A stretch of DNA of 64,000 nucleotides from CAVYTF01 sp963771435 (GTDB taxonomy: Bacteria > Bacteroidota > Bacteroidia > Chitinophagales > Chitinophagaceae), in NCBI GenBank assembly GCA_963771435.1, contig CAVYTF010000013.1, positions 93,382 to 157,381 on the forward strand, written 5' to 3'. The notes under the pieces are model-generated. The model ran no database searches, had not been told where the DNA came from, and saw nothing but the letters and a program-made list of their open reading frames with translations. Positions 28,901-37,370 of the stretch are shown one piece after another. Made by a program: the position numbers and the translations under genes. Within the stretch, counting starts at the first letter, position 1. Each line of letters starts with the position of its first letter.

Positions 28901-30199
28901 ATAACGGTAAAAGACAATATAGGCTGTACTTATACGCCACCTGCAATAGTTATCACACAGCCATCAGCAGCAGTAAGCTTTACGGCAGCAACAACGAATG
29001 CGAGCTGTGCGAGCAGCACAGGCAGCATTACAATAACAGCAGCAGGAGGCTACGGAGGCTTCAGCTACAGCGTGAACAACGGCAGCACCTACCAGTCATC
29101 CAACAGCTTTACAGGGCTTGGAGCAGGGACGTATAACATTGTGGTAAAAGACATGAACGGCTGCACAGCATACAGCACAGCTACAGTAAAAGCGCCGACG
29201 TTCACAACCTCAGCGATCACAGGGAACTTAAAGGTATGTTACGGAGGGACCACTTCTATATCTACGGTACCGTCCGGCGGCGTATCACCATACCTGTACA
29301 GCCTGAATGCTACCAATAACTTTGTGAGCAGCGCCAACCGTTACTTCACAGTAGGAGCGGGGACAGATTCCATCACGGTAATGGATAACGCAGGATGCAA
29401 GGTGACTACGGCACCTGCAACGGTGACACAGCCATCAACACCGGTAAGCTTTACAACAGTACAGGGCGGGCAGGGCTGTACGGGCAATGCAGGAATAGTG
29501 ATAACAGCGTCAGGTGGTTATGGCCATTACAGCTACAGCGATAACGGAGGAAGCAGTTACCAGGCAGAGAACAACAGCTTCAGCGGGTTATCCTACGGCA
29601 ACTATACGGTAGCGGTAAAAGATACGAATGGTTGCGCAGCGCCGACATCGGTAGTTAAATTAAGCGCCCTTAGCTCATCGGCCATACAGGGAACGCTGAC
29701 GGTATGCCCCGGCGGCACGACGACGATATATACGATCCCTTCAGGCGGGGTAGCACCATATTCCTATAACCTTGACAGTTCAGTGTATGTTCCGAGCAGC
29801 GAGCGTTATTTCAGCGTACCTGCGGGAGTGCATACGATAACGGTGAAGGATAACCTGAGCTGTACATATACACCTGCAGTGGTAACAGTTACATCGATGA
29901 GCTGTATGGGGCTTGTTGAAGGCGGGGGAGAGCAGAAGGTACAATCAGCATCATCAATGTTTGCAGCGCATTTATCACCTAACCCAACGCAGTCAACCTT
30001 CCATCTGCATATGGAGAGCAGCAGCAGGGAAGAGGTAGAACTGACGGTGACGAATATGCAGGGAGTGAAAGTGTATGAAGGGAGGGGAGGAGTAGCTAAC
30101 CTGTATGAGTTCGGGTCAGGCTTTACAAGCGGTATGTATATATTGCAGATAAGGCAGGGCAATGAAGTGCATACGGTTAAGCTGGTGAAGGGGAACTAG
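22936..30199 (+). CDS. Giant T9SS-secreted adhesin with beta-strand, TIG, MBG and SprB-type repeats (one frameshift as read)
   Basis: About 2,420 residues. A signal peptide (LLLFAFLSFTVSSGLLAQ) precedes autotransporter-type beta-strand repeats (NTFSGGVTLTAGTIDINN). An IPT/TIG domain (ITSVTPGTPTITG...LTITGTNF) and long Ser/Thr/Gly/Asn-rich repeats follow. The second half holds a YDG/MBG pair (PYDGTTTAALT, ANNITKCYGATYAF), then about five SprB-type modules ending in VVKDxNGC or VKDNxGC, and a type IX sorting domain (LSPNPTQSTFHLHM...GMYILQIRQGN). The frame breaks near 26830 in a G run; removing one G joins GGTG to DGNTLATASLSTTEFW. The role is probably adhesion or gliding. The start could also be 22972 or an upstream codon. 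Confidence 0.85.
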
Positions 30200-30234
30200 A
30201 GTAATTGATAATTTATAATTGACAATTGATAATG

Positions 30235-30264
30235 AAGGCCATCCTGAAAAGGGGTGGCCTTTTG
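30235..30264 (+). terminator. Terminator of the giant adhesin gene
   Basis: Stem AAGGCCA / TGGCCTT with a 13-nt purine-rich loop, followed by TTTTG. It lies 36 bp after the adhesin stop. The preceding 30 bp hold three AATTGATAA-like pieces at about 11-bp spacing. Confidence 0.75.
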
Positions 30265-30471
30265 TTTGTTAAGAAAGGTGAGGGCAGGTTATTTAATAGA
30301 TAAATTGTTTTGCCAGCAATGCGTCTAGAGGGATTTATATTATGGTAATGAGTGGATTTTAAATTAATAGAAATTACTAAAGCTTCGCCGGGATCTAATC
30401 ATGGTTTAGAACTCTAAAAACAGCTTGTATTAAATATGTTAATAGCAAATACAGCAGGGCGCTGTCAAATC

Positions 30472-31599
30472 TTACACCAATTCCTTCAATTTCTCCACGA
30501 CTTGGTCCACTTCTTCTTTTGTATTATGACGGCTGAAACTAAAGCGAACGGTGACGCGGTTACTGTTTGGGCTGATGGCGCGAATCACGTGACTGCCCTG
30601 ATCGGCACCACTGGTGCAGGCGCTGCCGCCGCTAGCACAAATATGGTTAATGTCAAGGCTGAAGAGCAGCATTTCGCTTTTGTCCGTTTTGGGGAAACTG
30701 ACGCTAAGCACAGTGTAGAGGCTGTTGCCAAGCGGGTCGCCGTTGAAGCTGATGCCTGCAAAATGGGTTTCGAGCTGACGCATCATGTGCAGTTTCATGC
30801 TTTGTATGTGCTGGCGGTCCTGTTCATAACGGGCGGTTGCCAGTTCAAGTGCTTTGGCGAAGCCAACAATGCCATAAACATTTTCAGTGCCTGCGCGCAT
30901 GTTGCGTTCCTGCGAGCCGCCGTTCATGAATGGTTTTATCTTCACGTTCTCATTTACATATAAAATGCCCACCCCTTTTGGCCCGTGAAACTTATGGCTG
31001 GCGCCGGTGATGAAATGTACGGGCGTATTGCGCAGGTCGAACGGGAAATGCCCGACAGTTTGGACCGTGTCGCTATGAAAAATGGCGTTGTATTTTTTGC
31101 AAAGCTCGCCTACTGCAACAATGTCCAGCATGTTACCGGTTTCATTGTTGGCGTGCATCAAAGTCACGAGGCATTTCTCCGTACTTCCCGCAAGCAGACG
31201 CTCCAGGTCGTTCATATCAATGTGGCCGTTCGGCAATATCTTAACCTCGGTCATGGGTATTTCATGACTTTTGTGATGATGATGAACGGTGTGTAAAGTG
31301 GCGTGGTGCTCCAGCGGCGAGGAAATAATATGCCTGCAGCCTAGATCTTTGATGGCAGCGTTGATGGCCGTGTTGCTGCTCTCGGTGCCTCCACTAGTAA
31401 AGAATATTTCAGCGGGATGAGCATGAAGTATTTTGGCGACGGTCTTGCGCGCGTTCTCAATAGCCATGCGGCTTTCGCGTCCGTAACTGTAAATTGAAGA
31501 CGGGTTGCCGAAATGGGAAGTGAGGTAGGGCATCATGGCAGCCAGCACTTCAGCGTCAAGCGCAGTGGTGGCGGCATTGTCAAAATAGATACGGTTCAT
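30472..31599 (-). CDS. Cysteine desulfurase (NifS/IscS family)
   Basis: A PLP enzyme that removes sulfur from cysteine for Fe-S clusters or thiolated tRNA. As called it has 375 residues, beginning MNRIYFDNAATTALD. The PLP lysine lies in GASHKFHGPKGVG, the N-terminal TSGGTESSNTA binds the cofactor phosphate, HANNETGN is conserved, and the active-site cysteine is in ASGGSACTSG. I chose the ATG at 31597-31599 because it gives the family start; a longer frame to 31641 would run into glmM. It is probably co-transcribed with glmM. Whether it is IscS- or NifS-like in role is open, as no iscU is next to it. Confidence 0.93.
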   Translation of the reverse strand: MNRIYFDNAATTALDAEVLAAMMPYLTSHFGNPSSIYSYGRESRMAIENARKTVAKILHAHPAEIFFTSGGTESSNTAINAAIKDLGCRHIISSPLEHHATLHTVHHHHKSHEIPMTEVKILPNGHIDMNDLERLLAGSTEKCLVTLMHANNETGNMLDIVAVGELCKKYNAIFHSDTVQTVGHFPFDLRNTPVHFITGASHKFHGPKGVGILYVNENVKIKPFMNGGSQERNMRAGTENVYGIVGFAKALELATARYEQDRQHIQSMKLHMMRQLETHFAGISFNGDPLGNSLYTVLSVSFPKTDKSEMLLFSLDINHICASGGSACTSGADQGSHVIRAISPNSNRVTVRFSFSRHNTKEEVDQVVEKLKELV

Positions 31600-31631
31600 A
31601 AAAACATATTTGCGCCTGCAGGTGACAGGGT

Positions 31632-33017
31632 TTACATACACTCATTGATATCGGTCATGATGCGTTTGGCAATGTTTGCCGCAGTAGTTTCGAAATTGCT
31701 TTCGGCATAAATGCGGATGATGGGCTCTGTGTTGCTTGGCCGCAGGTGAACCCAGTCTTTGTCAAACTCAATGCGCAGACCATCCTCCGAGTTTATAGGC
31801 TGGTTTTTATATTTGACCTTGATGGCATCAAATATTTTGGCGGCATTAAAGCCATCGCCCAGTGCTATCTTGTTTTTGCTGATAAAATAATCAGGATACT
31901 GGCCGCGCAGCTGTTTAGCGCTCTTGTTGCTTTGGGCAAGATAAGTGAGGAATAGCGCAATACCGATGAGGGCGTCGCGGCCGTAATGCAACTCCGGAAC
32001 AATTATGCCCCCGTTGCCTTCCCCGCCAATAACAGCATGTACATCTTTCATTTTCTGTACCACGTTTACCTCGCCAACAGCACTGGGGAAGTATTCACTG
32101 CCATGCTTCAGCGTAATATCTTTCAGCGCCTGCGTTGAGGAAAGGTTGCTGACCGTATTGCCTTTTGTATGTTGTAATATATAATCTGCAACAGCGACAA
32201 GCGTATATTCTTCGCCAAACAAACTGCCATCCTCACAGGCAAAACAAAGGCGATCCACATCAGGATCAACCGCAATGCCAAGGTCGGCTTTTTGTTTATT
32301 TACTTCGCTGCAAAGTTCTGTAAGGTGTTGTGGTAAAGGTTCAGGGTTATGAGAGAATTTTCCGTTTACCTCACCGTTCAGTACGATGACATTCGTTTCT
32401 TTCACGCCCAAGGCTTTCAGCAATTCAGGCACAGCGATCGCACCGCTGCTATTGATAGCATCAACAATAATCTTGAATTTTCTTTTTTTGATAGATTCAA
32501 TATCAACCAGCTCATGATCCAGTATTGCTTTGATGTGCTGAGCAAGAGCGTGCTCGTTTTTAGTAGTAGTCCCGAGCTTATCAACAGGCGCAAAAATGAA
32601 ACTTTCTTCTTCAGCGATCTTCAAGATCACTTCGCCGTCTGCTGCGCTAAGAAATTCGCCCTTGTTATTAAGCAGTTTCAATGCATTCCATTCTTTTGGG
32701 TTATGGCTTGCAGTAATAATGATGCCCCCTGCTGCGTTTTCGGATAACACCATCATTTCAACCGTAGGTGTAGTCGTTAATCCGATATCAACCACGTCAA
32801 GGCCCATTGCGTTCAAGGCGCTTACCACCATTTGCTGCACCATTTCGCCGCTTGATCGCCCATCGCGGCCAACAATCACCTTTTTGTTGTCGGACTGCTG
32901 CAAGATCCACGCGCAGTAAGCCGCGGTGAACTTCACCACATCAAGGGGGCTGAGTGTTTCGCCCGGCTTTCCCCCAATTGTTCCTCTTATTCCTGAAATG
33001 CTTTTTATCAACGCCAT
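31632..33017 (-). CDS. glmM: Phosphoglucosamine mutase / phosphohexomutase
   Basis: 461 residues of the alpha-D-phosphohexomutase family. It interconverts glucosamine 6- and 1-phosphate on the way to UDP-GlcNAc for peptidoglycan and lipid A. The N-terminal SGIRGTIGG, the phosphoserine loop IIITASHNPKEWNALK, the metal loop DPDVDRLCF, the sugar loop GEGNGG and the C-terminal phosphate site RPSNTEPIIRIYAE are all present. Members using mannose or glucose phosphate look similar, so glmM is the best but not the only assignment. The desulfurase gene follows 32 bp downstream. Confidence 0.88.
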   Translation of the reverse strand: MALIKSISGIRGTIGGKPGETLSPLDVVKFTAAYCAWILQQSDNKKVIVGRDGRSSGEMVQQMVVSALNAMGLDVVDIGLTTTPTVEMMVLSENAAGGIIITASHNPKEWNALKLLNNKGEFLSAADGEVILKIAEEESFIFAPVDKLGTTTKNEHALAQHIKAILDHELVDIESIKKRKFKIIVDAINSSGAIAVPELLKALGVKETNVIVLNGEVNGKFSHNPEPLPQHLTELCSEVNKQKADLGIAVDPDVDRLCFACEDGSLFGEEYTLVAVADYILQHTKGNTVSNLSSTQALKDITLKHGSEYFPSAVGEVNVVQKMKDVHAVIGGEGNGGIIVPELHYGRDALIGIALFLTYLAQSNKSAKQLRGQYPDYFISKNKIALGDGFNAAKIFDAIKVKYKNQPINSEDGLRIEFDKDWVHLRPSNTEPIIRIYAESNFETTAANIAKRIMTDINECM

Positions 33018-33158
33018 TCTTACAATTTTCGTGACGGCAAACTTAACTCAAAAAACGTTGTTTGCTGTTAGAGTGTCAGGATGTAATGGAAATTAAACGT
33101 GCCAGACGAAATATTTTGCTTTTTTTTGAGGAATGTTTTGATAAAAGATTTTTCAATT

Positions 33159-33905
33159 ATGATAATAAAAGATTGGTTTAAGCATTGGTTCGATTCGCCT
33201 TATTATGATCTGCTCTACCACCACCGGGATGAGCATGAGGCGCGCGGATTTATTGACCTGCTTATTGCGCATTTGCAGCCCCGCGCCGGTGCCACCATGC
33301 TGGATGTGGCCTGCGGCAAAGGCAGGCACAGCAAATGTTTGGCAGATATGGGCTATGATGTAACGGGTTTTGACCTGTCTGCCTCATCAATTGAAGCTGC
33401 CAAAAAGTTTGAGAATGAACGGCTGCATTTTTACCTTCACGATATGCGCAGCACTTTTTGGATCAACTACTTTGAATATGCTTTTAACTTCTTTACCAGC
33501 TTTGGATATTTCAATACGCGCCGCGAAGATGACGATGCCATGCGCACCATGGCACAAAGCCTCAGAAGCAACGGCATTTTGGTAATAGATTACCTGAACG
33601 TGCAGTATGTAGAAAATAATTTCGTGGAAACCGAACGGCAAACCATTGACGGCATCAACTTTAAGATCACCCGGTGGCAGGATAAGCAGCATTTTTATAA
33701 GAAAGTGGAAACAGAAGACGAAAGGGGTAGGGCTGAATATATCTCTACCGAGAAAGTATCAAAGTTTTCGCTGGATGATTTTGGAACGATGCTGACCAAG
33801 CAACAAATGCAGGTAAAAGAGGTTTTTGGAGATTATCAATTGGAAAAGTATGATGAAAAAACTTCACCAAGAATGATAATCGTCGCAAAGAAAAATGAAC
33901 TTTAG
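33159..33905 (+). CDS. Class I SAM-dependent methyltransferase
   Basis: 248 residues from the ATG at 33159. The Rossmann SAM site is MLDVACGKGRHSKCLADMG with the acidic end of strand 2 in VTGFDLS, followed by HDMRS and the FFTSFGYF motif. The substrate is unknown; the Tyr/Trp-rich start (FKHWFDSPYYDLLYHHRDE) is common in a Bacteroidota subfamily I cannot name. An upstream in-frame start at 33099 is less likely because the added residues are not family-like. The next gene starts 9 bp after the stop, so the two form an operon together with the PAP2 gene. Confidence 0.85.
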   Translation: MIIKDWFKHWFDSPYYDLLYHHRDEHEARGFIDLLIAHLQPRAGATMLDVACGKGRHSKCLADMGYDVTGFDLSASSIEAAKKFENERLHFYLHDMRSTFWINYFEYAFNFFTSFGYFNTRREDDDAMRTMAQSLRSNGILVIDYLNVQYVENNFVETERQTIDGINFKITRWQDKQHFYKKVETEDERGRAEYISTEKVSKFSLDDFGTMLTKQQMQVKEVFGDYQLEKYDEKTSPRMIIVAKKNEL

Positions 33906-33914
33906 TATAGAGCT

Positions 33915-35576
33915 ATGAACCCTTTCTCCAAATATCTTTCTGAACATAAATGGCAGCTTCTGCTTTGTGCTGCAGTGCTGGTTAATTTCAGCGCGCTTTT
34001 TAATACTATCCTCGGCACCGACGGCACATTATACGCCTGCGTTGCCAAAACCATGGCGAAGAACAATGATCTCGTGAACCTTTACAATGAAGGCAAGGAC
34101 TGGCTGGATAAACCCCACTTCCCTTTTTGGATAACTGCGTTCTCTTTTAAGCTATTCGGCTTCACCAATTGGGCTTATAAGCTGCCAGCCGTTTTGTTTA
34201 TGATGATGGGCGTTTATTATACTTATCTTTTAGCAAAGACGCTCTATAATAAACAAGTAGCCATTTGGGCTGCCCTCATTTTGCTCACCGCAGAGCATAT
34301 TGTTATTTCAAACAGTGACGTGCGGGCAGAGCCTTATTTAACAGGGCTGACAATTGCTGCTATTTATTATTTTTATAAGGCATATACTGCAAAAAAATTC
34401 TATCATCTTTTAGCGGCTTGCCTTTTTACTGCGTGTGCGATGATGACGAAGGGATTATTTGCTGTAATACCGATAGGAGGGGCAATTGCAGGAGAATTGA
34501 TCATTAAGAAAAACTGGAAAGAACTATTTAATTTAAGATGGTTGCTCGCTGCCCTGCTAATATTAATATTTATTATCCCCGAACTCTATTGCCTCTATGT
34601 CCAATTCGACCTGCACCCTGAAAAAACAGTATGGGGTATGCAGCATGTTTCGGGCATCAAGTTCTTCTTTTGGGATAGCCAGTTTGGCCGCTTTATGAAC
34701 ACGGGCCCTATTAAGGGGCAGGGTGATATTTTCTTCTTCTTTCATACCCTATTGTGGGCTTTCCTTCCATGGAGCCTGTTGTTGTATGCAGCGTCCTTTT
34801 ATATCTTTAGAAAAAGAACAAAAACCGCAAAGGAATATTCCTGGATTTGTGTGAGTGGCAGCCTGTTGACATTTGTTATTTTCTCAGTTTCAAAGTTTCA
34901 ATTGCCATACTACCTCAATTTTATATTCCCCTTGTTTGCAATTATTGTAGCAGAATATTTTTTTTCTATCCTAAGTAATAAAACCATCCGCGTTGTAAAT
35001 ATTACCCAGAAAGTAATTGCCGTTTTAATTTTATTAATTAGCGGCATCCTTATTTATTTCTTTAAGCCTTCCTTTTCAGCAGCGCAAATAATAATGCTGA
35101 CAGTATTACTTTTGGCTCTCTTCAGGGTTTTATTCTTCATAAAAACAACCTCCAAAACAAACACTATCATAATGTCTTTGCTCGCTTCCTTTTTTGTAAA
35201 CCTACTGCTCAACATTGTTATTTATCCTCAGATACTCACTTATCAATCCGGTAGCGAAGCTGCTTTCTGGATAAATAAATATGAACCCGGTTTGCCTGTT
35301 GTGCGTATGGACAGTGAACTTTCATATGCCCTGGAGTTTTATCTAAAAGAACCGCTGCATACAATCGATACCTCCTTTCAAAATAAACCCTCGTTGCCTT
35401 TCTTGCTTTATGCCAATGACAATGAGGTAAAAAAGTTTATGAACGAAGGCCATACAATAAAAATACTCCGCACCTTTAAGGAATTTCACATAAGTATGCT
35501 CACCGGCAAGTTTATAAACAAAGCCACCCGCAATGCCGCCTGCCAGGATTACGACGTAGCTGAATGTTATAAATAA
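33915..35576 (+). CDS. Glycosyltransferase family 39 / ArnT-like membrane glycosyltransferase
   Basis: 553 residues with about ten to twelve membrane helices and the extracytoplasmic first loop carrying the acidic motif (ILGTDGTLYACVAKTMAKNN). The block EGKDWLDKPHFPFWITAFSFKLFG matches the KPPL/KPH loop of ArnT-type enzymes. Such enzymes move a sugar from a polyprenyl-phosphate donor onto lipid A or protein at the periplasmic face. The acceptor is unknown. The adjoining PAP2 phosphatase could recycle the lipid carrier, which would fit the operon. Confidence 0.88.
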   Translation: MNPFSKYLSEHKWQLLLCAAVLVNFSALFNTILGTDGTLYACVAKTMAKNNDLVNLYNEGKDWLDKPHFPFWITAFSFKLFGFTNWAYKLPAVLFMMMGVYYTYLLAKTLYNKQVAIWAALILLTAEHIVISNSDVRAEPYLTGLTIAAIYYFYKAYTAKKFYHLLAACLFTACAMMTKGLFAVIPIGGAIAGELIIKKNWKELFNLRWLLAALLILIFIIPELYCLYVQFDLHPEKTVWGMQHVSGIKFFFWDSQFGRFMNTGPIKGQGDIFFFFHTLLWAFLPWSLLLYAASFYIFRKRTKTAKEYSWICVSGSLLTFVIFSVSKFQLPYYLNFIFPLFAIIVAEYFFSILSNKTIRVVNITQKVIAVLILLISGILIYFFKPSFSAAQIIMLTVLLLALFRVLFFIKTTSKTNTIIMSLLASFFVNLLLNIVIYPQILTYQSGSEAAFWINKYEPGLPVVRMDSELSYALEFYLKEPLHTIDTSFQNKPSLPFLLYANDNEVKKFMNEGHTIKILRTFKEFHISMLTGKFINKATRNAACQDYDVAECYK

Positions 35577-35596
35577 ACTGCCCTTATCTTTATCAA

Positions 35597-36241
35597 ATGT
35601 TTTTATTTCATTATCCCGCAATTGGCTTTTGGCAACATCTTTGGCAAGTCGTTAATTTTTGGGACCAAACCCTTTTTTTAAAAATAAACCGCGACTGGAC
35701 CAATTCCCTCCTCGATGACAATTATCCCTGGTGGAGAGATGCACAAACCTGGACACCACTCTATCTTTTCCTCCTTCTTTTTATGCTGATGAATTTTGGA
35801 AAAAAAGCCTGGGCTTGGATCTTTTTTGTCATCCTAACTGTTGCTATTACCGACCAGTTAAGCAGCTCAGTTTTCAAGAACTGGGTCCATCGCCTTCGCC
35901 CCTGCAACGACCCCTTCATGGTTTATTACGTGCGCCTTTTGTTAACACATTGCCCCGGCAATGCCAGTTTCACCTCCTCTCATGCCACCAATCATTTTGG
36001 CGCAGCCGTTTTTATATACGCCACTTTGAAAAATTATATCAAGAAATGGGGCTACTTCCTTTTCCTTTGGGCGGCCACCATTAGCTACGGCCAGGTGTAT
36101 GTAGGAGTACATTATCCGCTGGATATTATTGGCGGCGCCATTGCAGGCAGTCTTATCGGTTACGCTATGGCCGGCATTTATAACAGAAGGTTGGGCCTCC
36201 GGGAAAAAATCACTGCCCCCGCCTTTTCACCCAAACCCTAA
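35597..36241 (+). CDS. PAP2 superfamily lipid phosphatase
   Basis: 214 residues with about five membrane helices. The three catalytic motifs are FKNWVHRLRP (K-x6-RP), FTSSHATNHFG (SGH-type) and YVGVHYPLDIIGG (H-x3-D), all intact. Family members dephosphorylate undecaprenyl diphosphate, phosphatidylglycerol phosphate or lipid A. The gene starts 20 bp after the glycosyltransferase stop, which suggests a role in recycling the polyprenyl carrier released by that enzyme. It ends shortly before the convergent repeat-rich gap. Confidence 0.9.
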   Translation: MFLFHYPAIGFWQHLWQVVNFWDQTLFLKINRDWTNSLLDDNYPWWRDAQTWTPLYLFLLLFMLMNFGKKAWAWIFFVILTVAITDQLSSSVFKNWVHRLRPCNDPFMVYYVRLLLTHCPGNASFTSSHATNHFGAAVFIYATLKNYIKKWGYFLFLWAATISYGQVYVGVHYPLDIIGGAIAGSLIGYAMAGIYNRRLGLREKITAPAFSPKP

Positions 36242-36360
36242 GGAAGGTATTCGGGGCACTTTAGAGGAGTTTTTGCCCTTCTTCATTAAAAAACAATGGG
36301 GATTAGGCCTAAATGAGCACAATATCTTCATTTGGAGTTCACTTTAAATGATGTAGGAGA

Positions 36361-36439
36361 TTTTTTGGTTACCAGCTTTTGTACACAAATTAAGCTTTAG
36401 TGGCGACGCTCCGTTCAACAGTAGAACACACATTGAGCA
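36361..36439 (-). repeat. Dispersed 79-bp element, copy B (inverted relative to copy A)
   Basis: On the minus strand this segment matches 49565-49643 at about 67 of 79 positions without gaps. Similarity fades out over about 50 bp more on the upstream side. It contains a 16-codon frame V-L-N-V-C-S-T-V-E-R-S-V-A-T-K-A-stop, here with a GTG first codon. It lies in a convergent gap and is followed by array R5. Confidence 0.8.
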
Positions 36440-36500
36440 CTCAAATTCAAGCCTTCCTCCCAAAATTCAACAGCAAAACCTCAAAATTCAGCAAAAACCA

Positions 36501-36842
36501 CCGCTGTTTAGCTACCCAGGCCGCTGTTTATGCATACCCACCGCTGTTTATGCATACCCTCCGCCGTGAAAGGTCAGTTTCAGGTGGTGAAAGATCAGTT
36601 TCGGATGGTGCAAGGTTAGTTTCAGGTAGTGCAAGGTTAGTTTCAGATGGTGCAAGGTAGTTTCAGATGGTGTAAGGTCAGTTTCAGGTGGTGGAAGATC
36701 AGTTTCGGGTGGTGCAAGGTCAGTTTGGGATGGTGCAAGCTCAGTTTCAGATGGTACAGGGTCAGTTTCGGGTGGTGGAAAATCGGTTTCGGGTGGTCTA
36801 AGGTCAGTTTCGGATGGTGCAAGGTCAGTTTCGGATGGTGGA
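36501..36842. repeat. Tandem array R5, three 20-bp units then 13 units of 20-21 bp
   Basis: Positions 36501-36560 hold three copies of a 20-bp unit (CCGCTGTTTA plus TGCATACCC). From 36571 a different unit, AGGTCAGTTTCGGATGGTG plus two bases, repeats 13 times to 36842, twelve times as 21 bp and once as 20 bp. Adjacent copies differ at one to three sites. The array lies between convergent genes. Open frames across it on both strands are a result of the multiple-of-three period. Confidence 0.92.
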
Positions 36843-36865
36843 AGATTGAGCATCCGTCTTTCAAG

Positions 36866-37360
36866 TCAAACCTTTTTCTTCACACCCAAACTATCCGCCG
36901 GGTATTTTAACCGTATACTGTCGCCGACGGCGTTACACCAATTGTAGATTACTTCTTTTTCTGTAGCCGTAAGGCGCGCTTCCTTATGTTCGAAAGCGTA
37001 GGTAGGCAAAGGCATATCCCCCTCCCTTATTTCATCCGCAATATCATCCAGCTTTTTATATTGCCGTGCTATTTTGTATGAGGCAAATTCATCAAAGTTC
37101 AGGTGGCGTTTGCCTTCTTCAATGTGGTTATTAAGCCACCAGTAAACGGGTTGATAGTTAGCATACCAGGGATACTTAGTATTGTTACTATGACAATCAT
37201 AACAGGCTTTTCTAAACAACGTATCCACTGTTTCAGGAACAGGATAAAGTGTGGAGATATTTAAAGAGGAAGGCGTTGCCGAAATGTTTTTTTTAGGGCG
37301 TATGAACTGGATGCCAACAAGAATAATAACTGTTATAAGGGTTATTGTTTTTACACTCAT
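36866..37360 (-). CDS. Haem-binding domain protein
   Basis: 164 residues. An N-terminal hydrophobic anchor (TITLITVIILVGIQFIRP) is followed by an exported domain with a c-type CxxCH motif in CYDCHSNNTKYPWYANYQP. The WYANYQPVYWWLNNHIEEG and GDMPLPTY segments match the haem-binding domain family (PF14376 type) common in Bacteroidota. It is probably periplasmic and membrane-tethered, with an electron-transfer or sensing role not known. It starts 10 bp after gpmI on the same strand, so it is co-transcribed. Confidence 0.87.
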   Translation of the reverse strand: MSVKTITLITVIILVGIQFIRPKKNISATPSSLNISTLYPVPETVDTLFRKACYDCHSNNTKYPWYANYQPVYWWLNNHIEEGKRHLNFDEFASYKIARQYKKLDDIADEIREGDMPLPTYAFEHKEARLTATEKEVIYNWCNAVGDSIRLKYPADSLGVKKKV

Positions 37361-37370
37361 GAGGAATTAT

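Noticed and set aside
30203..30233. AATTGATAA pieces at about 11-bp spacing after the adhesin gene
   Set aside because: Only three AT-rich pieces; too short to separate from chance, so not counted as an array.
36548..36910. Overlapping 70-100-codon frames with PPSETDL- or HHPKLTL-type heptads over array R5
   Set aside because: Same cause as for R6; open in several frames on both strands at once.
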